Assembly: GCA_029879605.1 (NCBI GenBank)
Contig: JAOUQA010000176.1
Span: 1 to 5,348 of the forward strand
DNA length: 5,348 bases
Reading direction: 5' to 3'
DNA from: Gammaproteobacteria bacterium
GTDB taxonomy: Bacteria; Pseudomonadota; Gammaproteobacteria; SZUA-229
The translations under genes were made by a program, and so were the position numbers. The first letter of the stretch is position 1; every line of letters begins with the position of its first letter. The notes below the pieces were generated by a model. It was not told the DNA's origin, did not search any database, and saw only the letters and a program-made list of their open reading frames with translations. Positions 1 to 5,348 of the stretch are shown in pieces.

Positions 1-1
1 T

Positions 2-40
2 GATGAAGTCGTATCATTCGCCGAGCGTGGCATGTTGTGA
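2..40 (+). CDS. possible C-terminal tail of an upstream gene (partial)
   Basis: From the left edge, frame 2 reads DEVVSFAERGML and then TGA at 38-40. The residue mix looks like a real protein end, and a perfect hairpin begins two bases after the stop, which suits the 3' end of a gene. Twelve residues are too few to name a family. Competing readings are an open frame at 3-110 on the same strand (rich in Cys, His, Ile and Phe, ending in TAA) and a minus-strand frame that starts at 60 and runs off the left edge. Neither has a visible ribosome binding site. The call is tentative. Confidence 0.3.
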   Translation, partial: DEVVSFAERGML

Positions 41-41
41 A

Positions 42-63
42 ACCATGAAAGATATTTCATGGT
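42..63 (+). terminator. perfect 9-bp hairpin, possible weak terminator
   Basis: ACCATGAAA (42-50) and TTTCATGGT (55-63) are exact inverted complements around the loop GATA. The hairpin lies just after the possible stop at 38-40 and 65 nt before the fetA-like start. The following bases are ATTTGAG, so the U-tract of a standard intrinsic terminator is missing; the nearest T run is at 103-108, too far away. It could be a transcript 3'-end stabiliser, a weak terminator or a protein-binding palindrome. Confidence 0.35.
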
Positions 64-116
64 ATTTGAGATATGCCTTTGTTAGCATCAAACATAGAAT
101 AATTTTTTAACATCAT

Positions 117-120
117 GGAA
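117..120 (+). promoter_or_regulatory. ribosome binding site of the fetA-like gene
   Basis: GGAA lies 8 nt before the GTG at 129 and is the only purine-rich match to the anti-Shine-Dalgarno sequence in this stretch. The in-frame stop TAA at 108-110 leaves only the codons CAT, CAT, GGA, ATA, TCA and TCA before GTG. The GTG is therefore the only reasonable start. Confidence 0.45.
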
Positions 121-128
121 TATCATCA

Positions 129-722
129 GTGACTAAACTGGCCGTAAAAGATTTAACCTATCATCATTGTGGGCCTGTAAATTTTGAGGTTGATAGTGGA
201 GAGTGTATTTCAGTATCAGGTGCTTCCGGTAGTGGTAAATCTTTATTGCTGAGGTCTCTGGCTGATCTCGATGATCATGGTGGTGATGTGATGCTGGATA
301 AAATAAATATGAAAGATGTACCTGCAAATGAATGGCGATTAAAAGTCGCATTATTACCTGCAGAAAGTCAGTGGTGGTTCGACACGGTTGGAGAACATTT
401 TTCAGTTGTTGATCATGCATTACTCGAGCTATTCGGATTTCCTGACAATGTTATGAGCTGGTCTATAAGTCGTATGTCGAGTGGTGAAAAGCAACGCCTG
501 GCGTTATTAAGACTGTTAATAAATCAGCCGGATGTTTTGCTGCTTGATGAGCCGACAGCGAACCTGGATAAAAATAATACCCTGATGTTTGAGCAGATAA
601 TCAAGCAGTATTTGCAACAACATAAAGCCTGTGTGATCTGGGTAAGTCATGATGCGAAACAGCTGGAACGTATGTGCCAGCAACATTTTGAAATTAAAAA
701 CGGGCAGTTGAGCCGTTGTTAA
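129..722 (+). CDS. fetA: FetA-like ABC transporter ATP-binding protein
   Basis: Cytoplasmic ATPase subunit that would power the FetB permease encoded 4 nt downstream. In E. coli the FetAB pair is proposed to export iron; the substrate here is inferred. Motifs in order are Walker A GASGSGKS (31-38), ABC signature SSGEKQR (117-123), Walker B VLLLDEP (136-142, catalytic E141), D-loop ANLD (144-147) and switch histidine H174 in VSHD. The Q-loop region reads LPAESQWWFDTV (76-87). Aligned with ordinary ATPases, the conserved glutamine falls on A78, so the usual Q is absent, although Q81 is near. At 197 residues it is shorter than the roughly 225-residue E. coli FetA but contains every other core motif. 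The start is GTG; the upstream in-frame stop at 108-110 leaves no alternative. The gene stops at 720-722. The FetA name rests mainly on the partner gene. Confidence 0.88.
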   Translation: MTKLAVKDLTYHHCGPVNFEVDSGECISVSGASGSGKSLLLRSLADLDDHGGDVMLDKINMKDVPANEWRLKVALLPAESQWWFDTVGEHFSVVDHALLELFGFPDNVMSWSISRMSSGEKQRLALLRLLINQPDVLLLDEPTANLDKNNTLMFEQIIKQYLQQHKACVIWVSHDAKQLERMCQQHFEIKNGQLSRC

Positions 723-726
723 CAAT

Positions 727-1530
727 ATGTTTATTCCTTTAACTTCACTTGATTTATCATTAGCAGCTGTTCTGGTTGTATTACTGGCTGTTCTCAGCTG
801 GCGGATGCAGTTAAATGTAACGCAGCAACTTATCATTGCTGCGATTAGAACAACGGTGCAATTACTGTTAATTGGCCTGGTTTTAAAAACAGTTTTTGCC
901 AATGTTAATTTTTTCTGGGTTTCATTGATTTGCCTGCTTATGTTGTCTGTAGCCGGCTGGGAAATTCTATCCAGGCAGCGTCGAAAATTAAAAGGCTGGT
1001 GGGGCTTTGGTGTAAGTACTGCATCTTTGTTTGTTTCATCATTTTTTATTTCTATACTGGCCCTGGTTACCATTATCCAATCGGACCCCTGGTATCATCC
1101 GCAATATTCAATTCCTTTACTGGGTATGTTGTTGGGAAATACCATGACCGGGATTGCACTGGGTATGGACCGGCTGGTGCAGACGGCATGGCAGCAGCGT
1201 GGCATTATTGAGCAGAGGTTGATGCTGGGTCAGACAGGTATACAGGCAATTATGGATATTCGCAAAGAGAGTATGCGAGCCGGTATGATTCCAATTATCA
1301 ATTCTATGGCAGCCGCTGGTATTGTGAGTTTACCCGGCATGATGACGGGACAGATTCTCGCCGGTGCACCACCGGTGGAAGCTGTTAAATACCAGATACT
1401 GATTATGTTTTTAATTACAGCAGGTACCGGATTTGGTGTTATAGCAGTCCTTGGGTTTCTTTCACATCGTTTATTTGATGACAGGCACAGATTGCGATTT
1501 GATCAGTTGTTAAAAACAACGGGTGATTAA
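727..1530 (+). CDS. fetB: FetB-family ABC transporter permease (UPF0014, putative iron exporter)
   Basis: Inner-membrane permease of the FetAB transporter. Its 267 residues are close to the family's usual length (about 260). About seven hydrophobic segments are visible, near residues 7-25, 36-57, 62-79, 93-117, 127-147, 186-203 and 224-246. Family hallmarks are the block SIPLLGMLLGNTMTGIALGM (128-147), the amphipathic stretch RLMLGQTGIQAIMDIRKESM (164-183), and LPGMMTGQILAGAPPVEAVK (202-221) followed by YQI. The ATG is 4 nt after the ATPase stop with no strong Shine-Dalgarno sequence, which suggests translational coupling within a two-gene operon. Iron export is known for the E. coli homologue; here it is inference. 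No clear terminator follows in the 70 nt before the next gene. Confidence 0.93.
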   Translation: MFIPLTSLDLSLAAVLVVLLAVLSWRMQLNVTQQLIIAAIRTTVQLLLIGLVLKTVFANVNFFWVSLICLLMLSVAGWEILSRQRRKLKGWWGFGVSTASLFVSSFFISILALVTIIQSDPWYHPQYSIPLLGMLLGNTMTGIALGMDRLVQTAWQQRGIIEQRLMLGQTGIQAIMDIRKESMRAGMIPIINSMAAAGIVSLPGMMTGQILAGAPPVEAVKYQILIMFLITAGTGFGVIAVLGFLSHRLFDDRHRLRFDQLLKTTGD

Positions 1531-1586
1531 TCAAAGATAAGACCTGTGCTTGATGAAATATCCAGGTAATACAGTAAATATAATAT

Positions 1587-1590
1587 GAGG
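1587..1590 (+). promoter_or_regulatory. ribosome binding site of the MazG-like gene
   Basis: GAGG lies 10 nt before the ATG at 1601, slightly further than optimal. It supports that ATG over the ATG at 1585, which opens only a seven-codon frame ending in TAA. Confidence 0.5.
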
Positions 1591-1600
1591 TTGTTTTCTA

Positions 1601-1930
1601 ATGAATAAAGACTCCTATGATGTCATGCTGGCAGAAGTGCAGGCATTTCATGACAAACATGATTTCAAAAACACTGGCGGCGAAGAAATGATGTATCGAG
1701 TGGCCTTGATGGCTGAAGAGTTGGGAGAAATTTCAGCCTGTGTTACAAAGGGTAAGTCAGTAGATCAGTTGGCCGAGGAAGTGGCAGATCTTTTTATTTT
1801 GCTTATGGGCACGGCAATTGCCCAGAACTTTGATCTCAAGCAGGCATTCTGGGAGAAAATGGAAAAAATAATGAAACGAGAATCAAAAATGGTCAATGGC
1901 CGAATTCGTGTTTCAGAATTCAGAGATTAG
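1601..1930 (+). CDS. MazG-like nucleotide pyrophosphohydrolase
   Basis: A 109-residue protein with the metal-binding pattern of the all-alpha MazG-type NTP pyrophosphatase fold: EELGE at 39-43, then EEVAD at 59-63. This gives the E-E-x-x-E ... E-x-x-D arrangement with 16 residues between E43 and E60. These enzymes hydrolyse (d)NTPs to NMP and pyrophosphate with magnesium, usually as house-cleaning of abnormal nucleotides; the substrate here cannot be read from the sequence. It is a single-domain form, much shorter than full MazG (about 260 residues in E. coli). Its ATG has GAGG 10 nt upstream. The gene lies 70 nt after fetB on the same strand, so read-through is possible but a functional link is not evident. 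It converges on the minus-strand small gene, with a 32-nt gap. Confidence 0.87.
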   Translation: MNKDSYDVMLAEVQAFHDKHDFKNTGGEEMMYRVALMAEELGEISACVTKGKSVDQLAEEVADLFILLMGTAIAQNFDLKQAFWEKMEKIMKRESKMVNGRIRVSEFRD

Positions 1931-1962
1931 TTAATTTCAGAAATCAGTAAAATTAGATTTTA

Positions 1963-2160
1963 TTAATTGGTTATGGCGTTTTTAGCCATAGCCTGATCTC
2001 TGATAAAAAGTAATAATTCGGCTTCCATTTCTTCTTTGCTGATGAATGGACCTACCTGGCCACCGCCACGGGTAAGAAAATACCATTCGCCATTGCTACA
2101 GAAAGAACGATCAGTTCGGAAAGGATTGGCGTTGGTTTCGCCTGATCTGACATTATCCAT
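1963..2160 (-). CDS. small WYF-RGGGQ-GPF protein, copy A (uncharacterised)
   Basis: A 65-residue protein with no signal peptide or membrane segment. Its core is R15, R18, N23, WYF (26-28), RGGGQ (31-35), GPF (37-39), SKEEME (41-46) and a C-terminal helix ending near FI (52-53). The copy at 2306-2497 has the same residues at the same positions without gaps (23 of 45 aligned residues identical), so both are real and related by old duplication. From memory, the pattern resembles small gammaproteobacterial DUF6316-type proteins, and the W-Y-F...G-P-F signature recalls the start of GYF-like domains; neither was verified. No enzyme motif is present and the function is unknown. The start is supported by AGGTG 6 nt upstream. 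It may have its own promoter in the 145-nt gap upstream. Confidence 0.82.
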   Translation of the reverse strand: MDNVRSGETNANPFRTDRSFCSNGEWYFLTRGGGQVGPFISKEEMEAELLLFIRDQAMAKNAITN

Positions 2161-2166
2161 AAGTTA

Positions 2167-2171
2167 CACCT
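2167..2171 (-). promoter_or_regulatory. ribosome binding site of small gene copy A
   Basis: On the minus strand this reads AGGTG, 6 nt before the ATG at 2158-2160. It is the best Shine-Dalgarno match in the window and fixes the start of this 65-codon gene. Confidence 0.6.
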
Positions 2172-2205
2172 GTTGCTTTATTCATTTATCAAGTACTCAT
2201 CGCTA

Positions 2206-2233
2206 ATAATAAAACACAGGCAGCAGAAAACAA
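2206..2233 (-). promoter_or_regulatory. candidate promoter for small gene copy A
   Basis: On the minus strand, TATTAT (2206-2211, five of six matches to the -10 consensus) is preceded after 16 nt by TTGTTT (2228-2233, the TTG of a -35). Transcription would start near 2199 and give a leader of about 40 nt that includes the AGGTG ribosome binding site. The -35 half is weak and the region is AT-rich, so this is a modest prediction. The rest of the 145-nt gap (2161-2305) holds only short inverted repeats. Confidence 0.25.
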
Positions 2234-2305
2234 TCTCAGTTGCTGATTTTGAGACAAAAGGTATAACCTGTTTGGGTGTGTGTTTTTCGCTAACTACTGG
2301 AAAGC

Positions 2306-2497
2306 TTATGATTTTTCTTTCATTTCTTCCTGTGAAGAAATAAAGTCATCCAGTGCCTGTTCCATTTCAGTCTTGCTTTCAAAAGGGCCTCTCTGACCAC
2401 CGCCGCGCAGTTCGAAGTACCATAAATCATTGATATGATAGGTACGTTCAATGCGGTTATCTGTATTCCTTTGAGTATGTTTTCGTCGCTCTCTCAT
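2306..2497 (-). CDS. small WYF-RGGGQ-GPF protein, copy B (uncharacterised)
   Basis: A 63-residue paralogue of the protein at 1963-2160. Shared residues at identical positions are R15, R18, N23, W26-Y27-F28, RGGGQ (31-35), GPF (37-39), SK (41-42), EME (44-46), L49 and FI (52-53). The N-terminus differs: copy B is very basic (MRERRKHTQR), copy A is not. The C-terminus is charged (EEMKEKS). There is no membrane segment, signal peptide or catalytic motif, and the function is unknown. The ATG lies 10 nt after the stop of the YbaK-type gene, whose TGAG may double as a weak ribosome binding site, so translation is probably coupled. It is probably the last gene of a hemN-led operon. The family assignment (DUF6316-like) is from memory and unverified. 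Confidence 0.8.
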   Translation of the reverse strand: MRERRKHTQRNTDNRIERTYHINDLWYFELRGGGQRGPFESKTEMEQALDDFISSQEEMKEKS

Positions 2498-2507
2498 ATT
2501 AGTTTTC

Positions 2508-2969
2508 TCAATTAGATAACATAATGAATCTGGGTTTTACCATGCGTTCATAATCTTTGTAATCCATCTGGATCACCTCAGAATGTGAACCAGCATTAAA
2601 ACTGATTCTAGCATCTTCTGTAAGGCTTTCTGCAACATATACGTCCATATTATATAAATTACCGAACGGAGGCATAGCTCCGACTTCACAATCAGGGAAT
2701 CGACTGGTGAATTCCTGTTCTGTCGCCAGTTCAACTTTGTTATTGTCCAGGGCCTGCTGAAGCAGGTTGAGTTTAAGCTTGTAGTTGGCGGGTACAACAG
2801 CCATGGCCAACTCGCTATCATGTTTGATAATGACAGTTTTGGCCATTTCCTTGCTTGGGATATGGGCAGATTTGGCAATCTCTACAGCGGTAAATGCAAG
2901 CGAGTGCATAATAGATACATATTTAATTTCATTATCATCCAGAAAATCTTTAAGTATTTTCGAGGGCAT
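2508..2969 (-). CDS. YbaK/ProX-type aminoacyl-tRNA deacylase domain protein
   Basis: A 153-residue single-domain protein of the YbaK/EbsC/aminoacyl-tRNA-synthetase-associated family, which removes wrongly attached amino acids from tRNA in trans (Cys-tRNA-Pro for YbaK, Ala-tRNA-Pro for ProXp-ala). Visible hallmarks are the conserved lysine K44 in AKTVIIK (43-49), VVPANYKL (57-64), the GAMPPFG loop (96-102, usually G-A-x-P-P-F-G) and NAGSHSEVI (125-133) of the substrate pocket. Which mischarged tRNA it edits cannot be told from these motifs. The length matches free-standing members (about 150-165), so it is not a ProRS fragment. It starts 21 nt after the hemN stop; the ribosome binding site is weak (GGA 9 nt upstream). 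It sits between hemN and a small unknown gene on the same strand, suggesting co-transcription. Confidence 0.87.
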   Translation of the reverse strand: MPSKILKDFLDDNEIKYVSIMHSLAFTAVEIAKSAHIPSKEMAKTVIIKHDSELAMAVVPANYKLKLNLLQQALDNNKVELATEQEFTSRFPDCEVGAMPPFGNLYNMDVYVAESLTEDARISFNAGSHSEVIQMDYKDYERMVKPRFIMLSN

Positions 2970-2990
2970 AATTTATAGTCCAAATATGTA

Positions 2991-4373
2991 CTAGATGGCT
3001 TTAGAGTATCGCTGATCCTTTTGAGGTTTTTTTAGATAACGATCAAATACCATGCATATATTTCTTATCAGTAAACGGCCTTTGGGTGTAACCCTGATTT
3101 CATTATCATTCAGTTCGATTAAGCCGTCAGTATCCATTGTTGCTAATTCCTTAAGCTCTTCCTTAAAGTAGTCTTTGAACTGAATATTGTTTTTAGTTTC
3201 TATATCAGCAAATTTCAAATTAAAATGACAGATGAGTTGCATAATGACATTGCGCCTGATGATGTCATCATCATCAATTTCTATACCACGAAACACCGCC
3301 AGTCTGCCAGCGTCTATACGTTCAATGTACTCATCCATGGTTTTTACATTCTGGGCAAAACTTCGACCCACTGTGCCGATGGAGGTAATGCCCAGGCCAA
3401 TTAGATCGCAATCTGCATGGGTGGCATAGCCCTGAAAGTTTCTATACAGCAGGTTATTCTGCTGAGCAATGGCCAGTTCATCATCCGGTTTGGCAAAGTG
3501 ATCCATGCCAATATAAACATAACCGGCTGTTGAAAGACGTTCAATGGTCATTTTAAGAATGTCGAGTTTTACCAGTGGACTGGGTAACTCATCTTCATTG
3601 ATACGGCGTTGAGGCTTAAACAGGGTGGGTAAATGGGCATAATTGAAAATTGACAGGCGGTCGGGATTAATTTCAATGATACGTTCCAGGGTGGCAGCAA
3701 AACTTTCAACTGTCTGGAAAGGGAGGCCATAAATCAGGTCGACACTGATAGATTTAAAACCGGCATCTCGGGCAGACCGTAAAGCATTCAGGGTCTGGTC
3801 TTCTGTCTGGATACGGTTGACAGCTTTCTGTACCACGGGATTAAAATCCTGCACCCCGAGGCTCATACGATTAAAACCAATATCACGTAATAACTGGATG
3901 CTTTCAGTTGTAACTTCACGGGGATCAATTTCAATTGAGTACTCACCCGTATCATCATCATGCAAATTAAAATGTTTGCGTGTCACAGCCATGAGTTCAC
4001 GCATCTGGTTATGACTGATGAAAGTAGGCGTGCCGCCACCCCAGTGCAGTTGATCAACCTTACGGTTTTGATCAAATAGCTGAGCCTGCATTTCGATTTC
4101 TTTATGCAGGCGACTTAAATAAGGGTCTGCCTTGTTGCGATCCTTGGTAATAATTTTATTACAGGCACAGTAATAACAGATGGTGTCGCAGAAAGGTAAA
4201 TGAAAATACAGTGAGAGCGCACGGTCTGACTGGTTTGACAGCTTTGCATGGCGTCGATAATCATCTTCTGTATAGTCTTCCGTGAATTGCACCGCCGTTG
4301 GGTAGGAGGTGTAACGGGGGCCAGATTTGTCGTAGCGTTTTATGAGCTCTTGATCAAATTCAATATGCGACAT
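2991..4373 (-). CDS. hemN: oxygen-independent coproporphyrinogen III oxidase (HemN)
   Basis: Cytoplasmic radical-SAM enzyme that decarboxylates two propionates of coproporphyrinogen III to give protoporphyrinogen IX without oxygen, in heme biosynthesis. The protein has 460 residues; E. coli HemN has 457. The cluster motif is C62-x3-C66-x2-C69, followed by C71, with SAM-contact Y56 just before. Further conserved blocks are WGGGTP (111-116), EIDPRE (148-153), SLGVQDF (171-177), DLIYGLP (212-218), NYAHLPT (244-250), MDHFAKPDDELA (290-301) and the HemN C-terminal GRLLIRNIC (432-440). Position 68 is Tyr where E. coli has Phe. These features separate true HemN from HemW, which lacks several of them. 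The ATG at 4371-4373 has TGGAT centred about 8 nt upstream, and the protein start (SGPRYTSYPTA) matches the family. It lies 60 nt after bioF and 21 nt before the YbaK-type gene. No FNR-type site is visible in the upstream gap. Confidence 0.97.
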   Translation of the reverse strand: MSHIEFDQELIKRYDKSGPRYTSYPTAVQFTEDYTEDDYRRHAKLSNQSDRALSLYFHLPFCDTICYYCACNKIITKDRNKADPYLSRLHKEIEMQAQLFDQNRKVDQLHWGGGTPTFISHNQMRELMAVTRKHFNLHDDDTGEYSIEIDPREVTTESIQLLRDIGFNRMSLGVQDFNPVVQKAVNRIQTEDQTLNALRSARDAGFKSISVDLIYGLPFQTVESFAATLERIIEINPDRLSIFNYAHLPTLFKPQRRINEDELPSPLVKLDILKMTIERLSTAGYVYIGMDHFAKPDDELAIAQQNNLLYRNFQGYATHADCDLIGLGITSIGTVGRSFAQNVKTMDEYIERIDAGRLAVFRGIEIDDDDIIRRNVIMQLICHFNLKFADIETKNNIQFKDYFKEELKELATMDTDGLIELNDNEIRVTPKGRLLIRNICMVFDRYLKKPQKDQRYSKAI

Positions 4374-4433
4374 GATGTATCCAGAAAATAACGGTATCCA
4401 GGCATTTTACATGAAAATGAATAGTAAATGACT

Positions 4434-5348
4434 TCAGGCTTTACCTGTTATTTGTGCTAACGCAAGAATCAGCGCATCAACCTGCTCTTCGTCATGATTG
4501 GCCGACAGAGTAATACGCAATCGGGCAGTGCCCCTGGGTACAGTGGGTGGTCGAATAGCGGTGATTAAAAAGCCTTTGTCCAGCAGTTGCTGGCTCATGG
4601 TGATGGCCTGTTCGGAGCTGCCGGCAAGAATGGGTTGAATGGCAGTGGCAGAATCCATTAGTTCCAGGCCCAGTTCATTGATCCCGGTTCTGAACTGCTG
4701 GATCAGTGAATACAGCTTTTCACGGCGCCAGTCATCACGCTGGATAATTTTCAGGCTGGCACGAGTGGCTTCCGCAATGGCCGGTGGTGAAGCCGTGGTG
4801 TAGACATAGGTACGCGCCTGTTGAATCAGGTACTCGATTAAATCCTCTGAACCAGCGACGAATGCCCCCGCAGTGCCAGCCGCTTTACCCAGGGTTGCCA
4901 TCAGGATGGGCTTCTCCTGTTCAGGTATCAGGCAGTGACTTAAACTGCCCTGTCCCTGTGTGCCCAGTACACCAAACCCATGGGCATCATCGACCAGTAG
5001 CCAGGCCTGTTGCTGTTGAGCCAGGGTGACCAGTGACTGAATGGGGGCCATATCACCGTCCATGCTGAAAACCGCATCGGTCATGATTAGTTTTTCACCT
5101 GTATCACGGGCTGTCAGTTTGTTTAGCAGGTCATCCGTATCATTATGCTGATAGCGTTGCAGGCGTGCGCCGCTGAGTAAGCCAGCATCCAGCAGGGATG
5201 CATGATTCAGGCGATCTTCGAATACTGCATCACCTCGTCCACACAGAGCCTGTGCCACGCCCAGGTTAGCCATGTAGCCGGTAGAAAATAACAGGGCGCG
5301 TGGGTAACCGGTGAAATCTGCCAGTTCCTGTTCCAGTGCATGATGGGC
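4434..5348 (-). CDS. bioF: 8-amino-7-oxononanoate synthase (BioF), N-terminus beyond the window
   Basis: PLP-dependent alpha-oxoamine synthase that joins pimeloyl-ACP (or pimeloyl-CoA) and L-alanine to make 8-amino-7-oxononanoate, the first committed step of biotin ring assembly. The frame is open to the right edge: upstream of the first in-window Met at 5271-5273 it continues with [20 protein letters not shown] and FSTGY, typical BioF sequence, so that Met is internal. About 304 residues are visible and roughly 80-90 are missing, assuming the usual 385-395. Landmarks in visible numbering are the ring-stacking histidine in LNHASL (H49), [13 protein letters not shown] (90-102), DDAHGFG (120-126) with the PLP-binding Asp and His, and the Schiff-base lysine K155 in [12 protein letters not shown] (codon 4884-4886). 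It ends with TGA-free reading to TAA-type stop codon at 4434-4436. Upstream bio genes would lie right of the window. Downstream is hemN rather than another biotin gene. Confidence 0.96.
   Translation of the reverse strand, partial: AHHALEQELADFTGYPRALLFSTGYMANLGVAQALCGRGDAVFEDRLNHASLLDAGLLSGARLQRYQHNDTDDLLNKLTARDTGEKLIMTDAVFSMDGDMAPIQSLVTLAQQQQAWLLVDDAHGFGVLGTQGQGSLSHCLIPEQEKPILMATLGKAAGTAGAFVAGSEDLIEYLIQQARTYVYTTASPPAIAEATRASLKIIQRDDWRREKLYSLIQQFRTGINELGLELMDSATAIQPILAGSSEQAITMSQQLLDKGFLITAIRPPTVPRGTARLRITLSANHDEEQVDALILALAQITGKA

Noticed and set aside
95..100. TAGAAT as a -10 box for the fetA-like gene
   Set aside because: The only good -35 match, TTGAGA at 66-71, is 23 nt away, and the region is simply AT-rich. 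A promoter must exist upstream, but it cannot be placed from this evidence.
516..1073. Long minus-strand open frame (185 codons) opposite the fetA-like/fetB junction
   Set aside because: It is antisense to two genes with clear family motifs, spans their junction, has no recognisable domain and no ribosome binding site. It is a shadow of the coding strand.
930..1211. Plus-strand frame of 93 codons inside fetB
   Set aside because: It lies wholly inside the conserved FetB frame, and its composition (rich in Cys, Tyr and Phe) is that of an out-of-frame reading.
1579..1584. Perfect TATAAT upstream of the MazG-like gene
   Set aside because: No -35 lies at 16-18 nt (the nearest, TTGATG at 1550-1555, is 23 nt away). 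A start about 7 nt downstream would fall at or after the GAGG ribosome binding site, leaving the message without it.
1931..1962. Possible bidirectional terminator between the convergent genes
   Set aside because: Only a 6-bp all-AT stem (TAATTT/AAATTA) with a 12-nt loop can be formed, without GC pairs or a clean T run.
2231..2272. Short inverted repeats in the gap between the two small paralogues (TCTCA/TGAGA, TTTTG/CAAAA, AGGT/ACCT)
   Set aside because: Stems are only 4-5 bp and overlap one another; none forms a convincing terminator or operator.
2573..2878. Second minus-strand frame within the YbaK-type gene
   Set aside because: It is a shifted reading of the same strand; the frame at 2508-2969 carries all the family motifs.
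4350..4357. TTGATCAA palindrome resembling an FNR half-site pair
   Set aside because: It lacks the 4-nt spacer of an FNR site and lies inside the hemN coding region, where it encodes conserved N-terminal residues.
4784..5029. Plus-strand frame of 81 codons opposite bioF
   Set aside because: It is antisense to the BioF catalytic core, including the Schiff-base lysine codon, and rich in Pro and Arg as expected from an out-of-frame reading.

Overview
The window looks like a chromosomal housekeeping segment from a gammaproteobacterium of moderate to low GC. The main evidence is a HemN that aligns almost end to end with the E. coli enzyme, including its C-terminal tail, plus a FetB-family permease and a BioF with standard motifs. 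The genus cannot be fixed from the sequence; a marine or sulfur/methyl-oxidising gammaproteobacterium is only a guess. No rRNA, tRNA, CRISPR array, insertion sequence or phage gene is visible.

Plus strand, left half (1-1930): a possible C-terminal tail of an upstream gene and a perfect 9-bp hairpin come first. They are followed by a two-gene ABC transporter operon (fetA-like ATPase with a GTG start, then the fetB permease 4 nt downstream; FetAB is a proposed iron exporter in E. coli). A separate small all-alpha MazG-like nucleotide pyrophosphohydrolase gene follows.

Minus strand, right half (1963-5348): read in transcription order, this is bioF (8-amino-7-oxononanoate synthase, cut by the right window edge), then hemN (oxygen-independent coproporphyrinogen III oxidase) after 60 nt. 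A YbaK/ProX-type aminoacyl-tRNA deacylase follows after 21 nt, and a 63-aa protein after 10 nt. After a 145-nt gap comes a 65-aa paralogue of that small protein, which ends 32 nt from the convergent MazG-like gene. hemN, the YbaK-type gene and the 63-aa gene are spaced like one operon.

The least explained content is the pair of small paralogues. They share a gap-free WYF-xx-RGGGQ-x-GPF core at identical residue positions but have divergent DNA and divergent N-termini. The second notable point is the ATPase, which has no glutamine at the expected Q-loop position. Otherwise the region is ordinary, and no clearly new multi-gene system was found.
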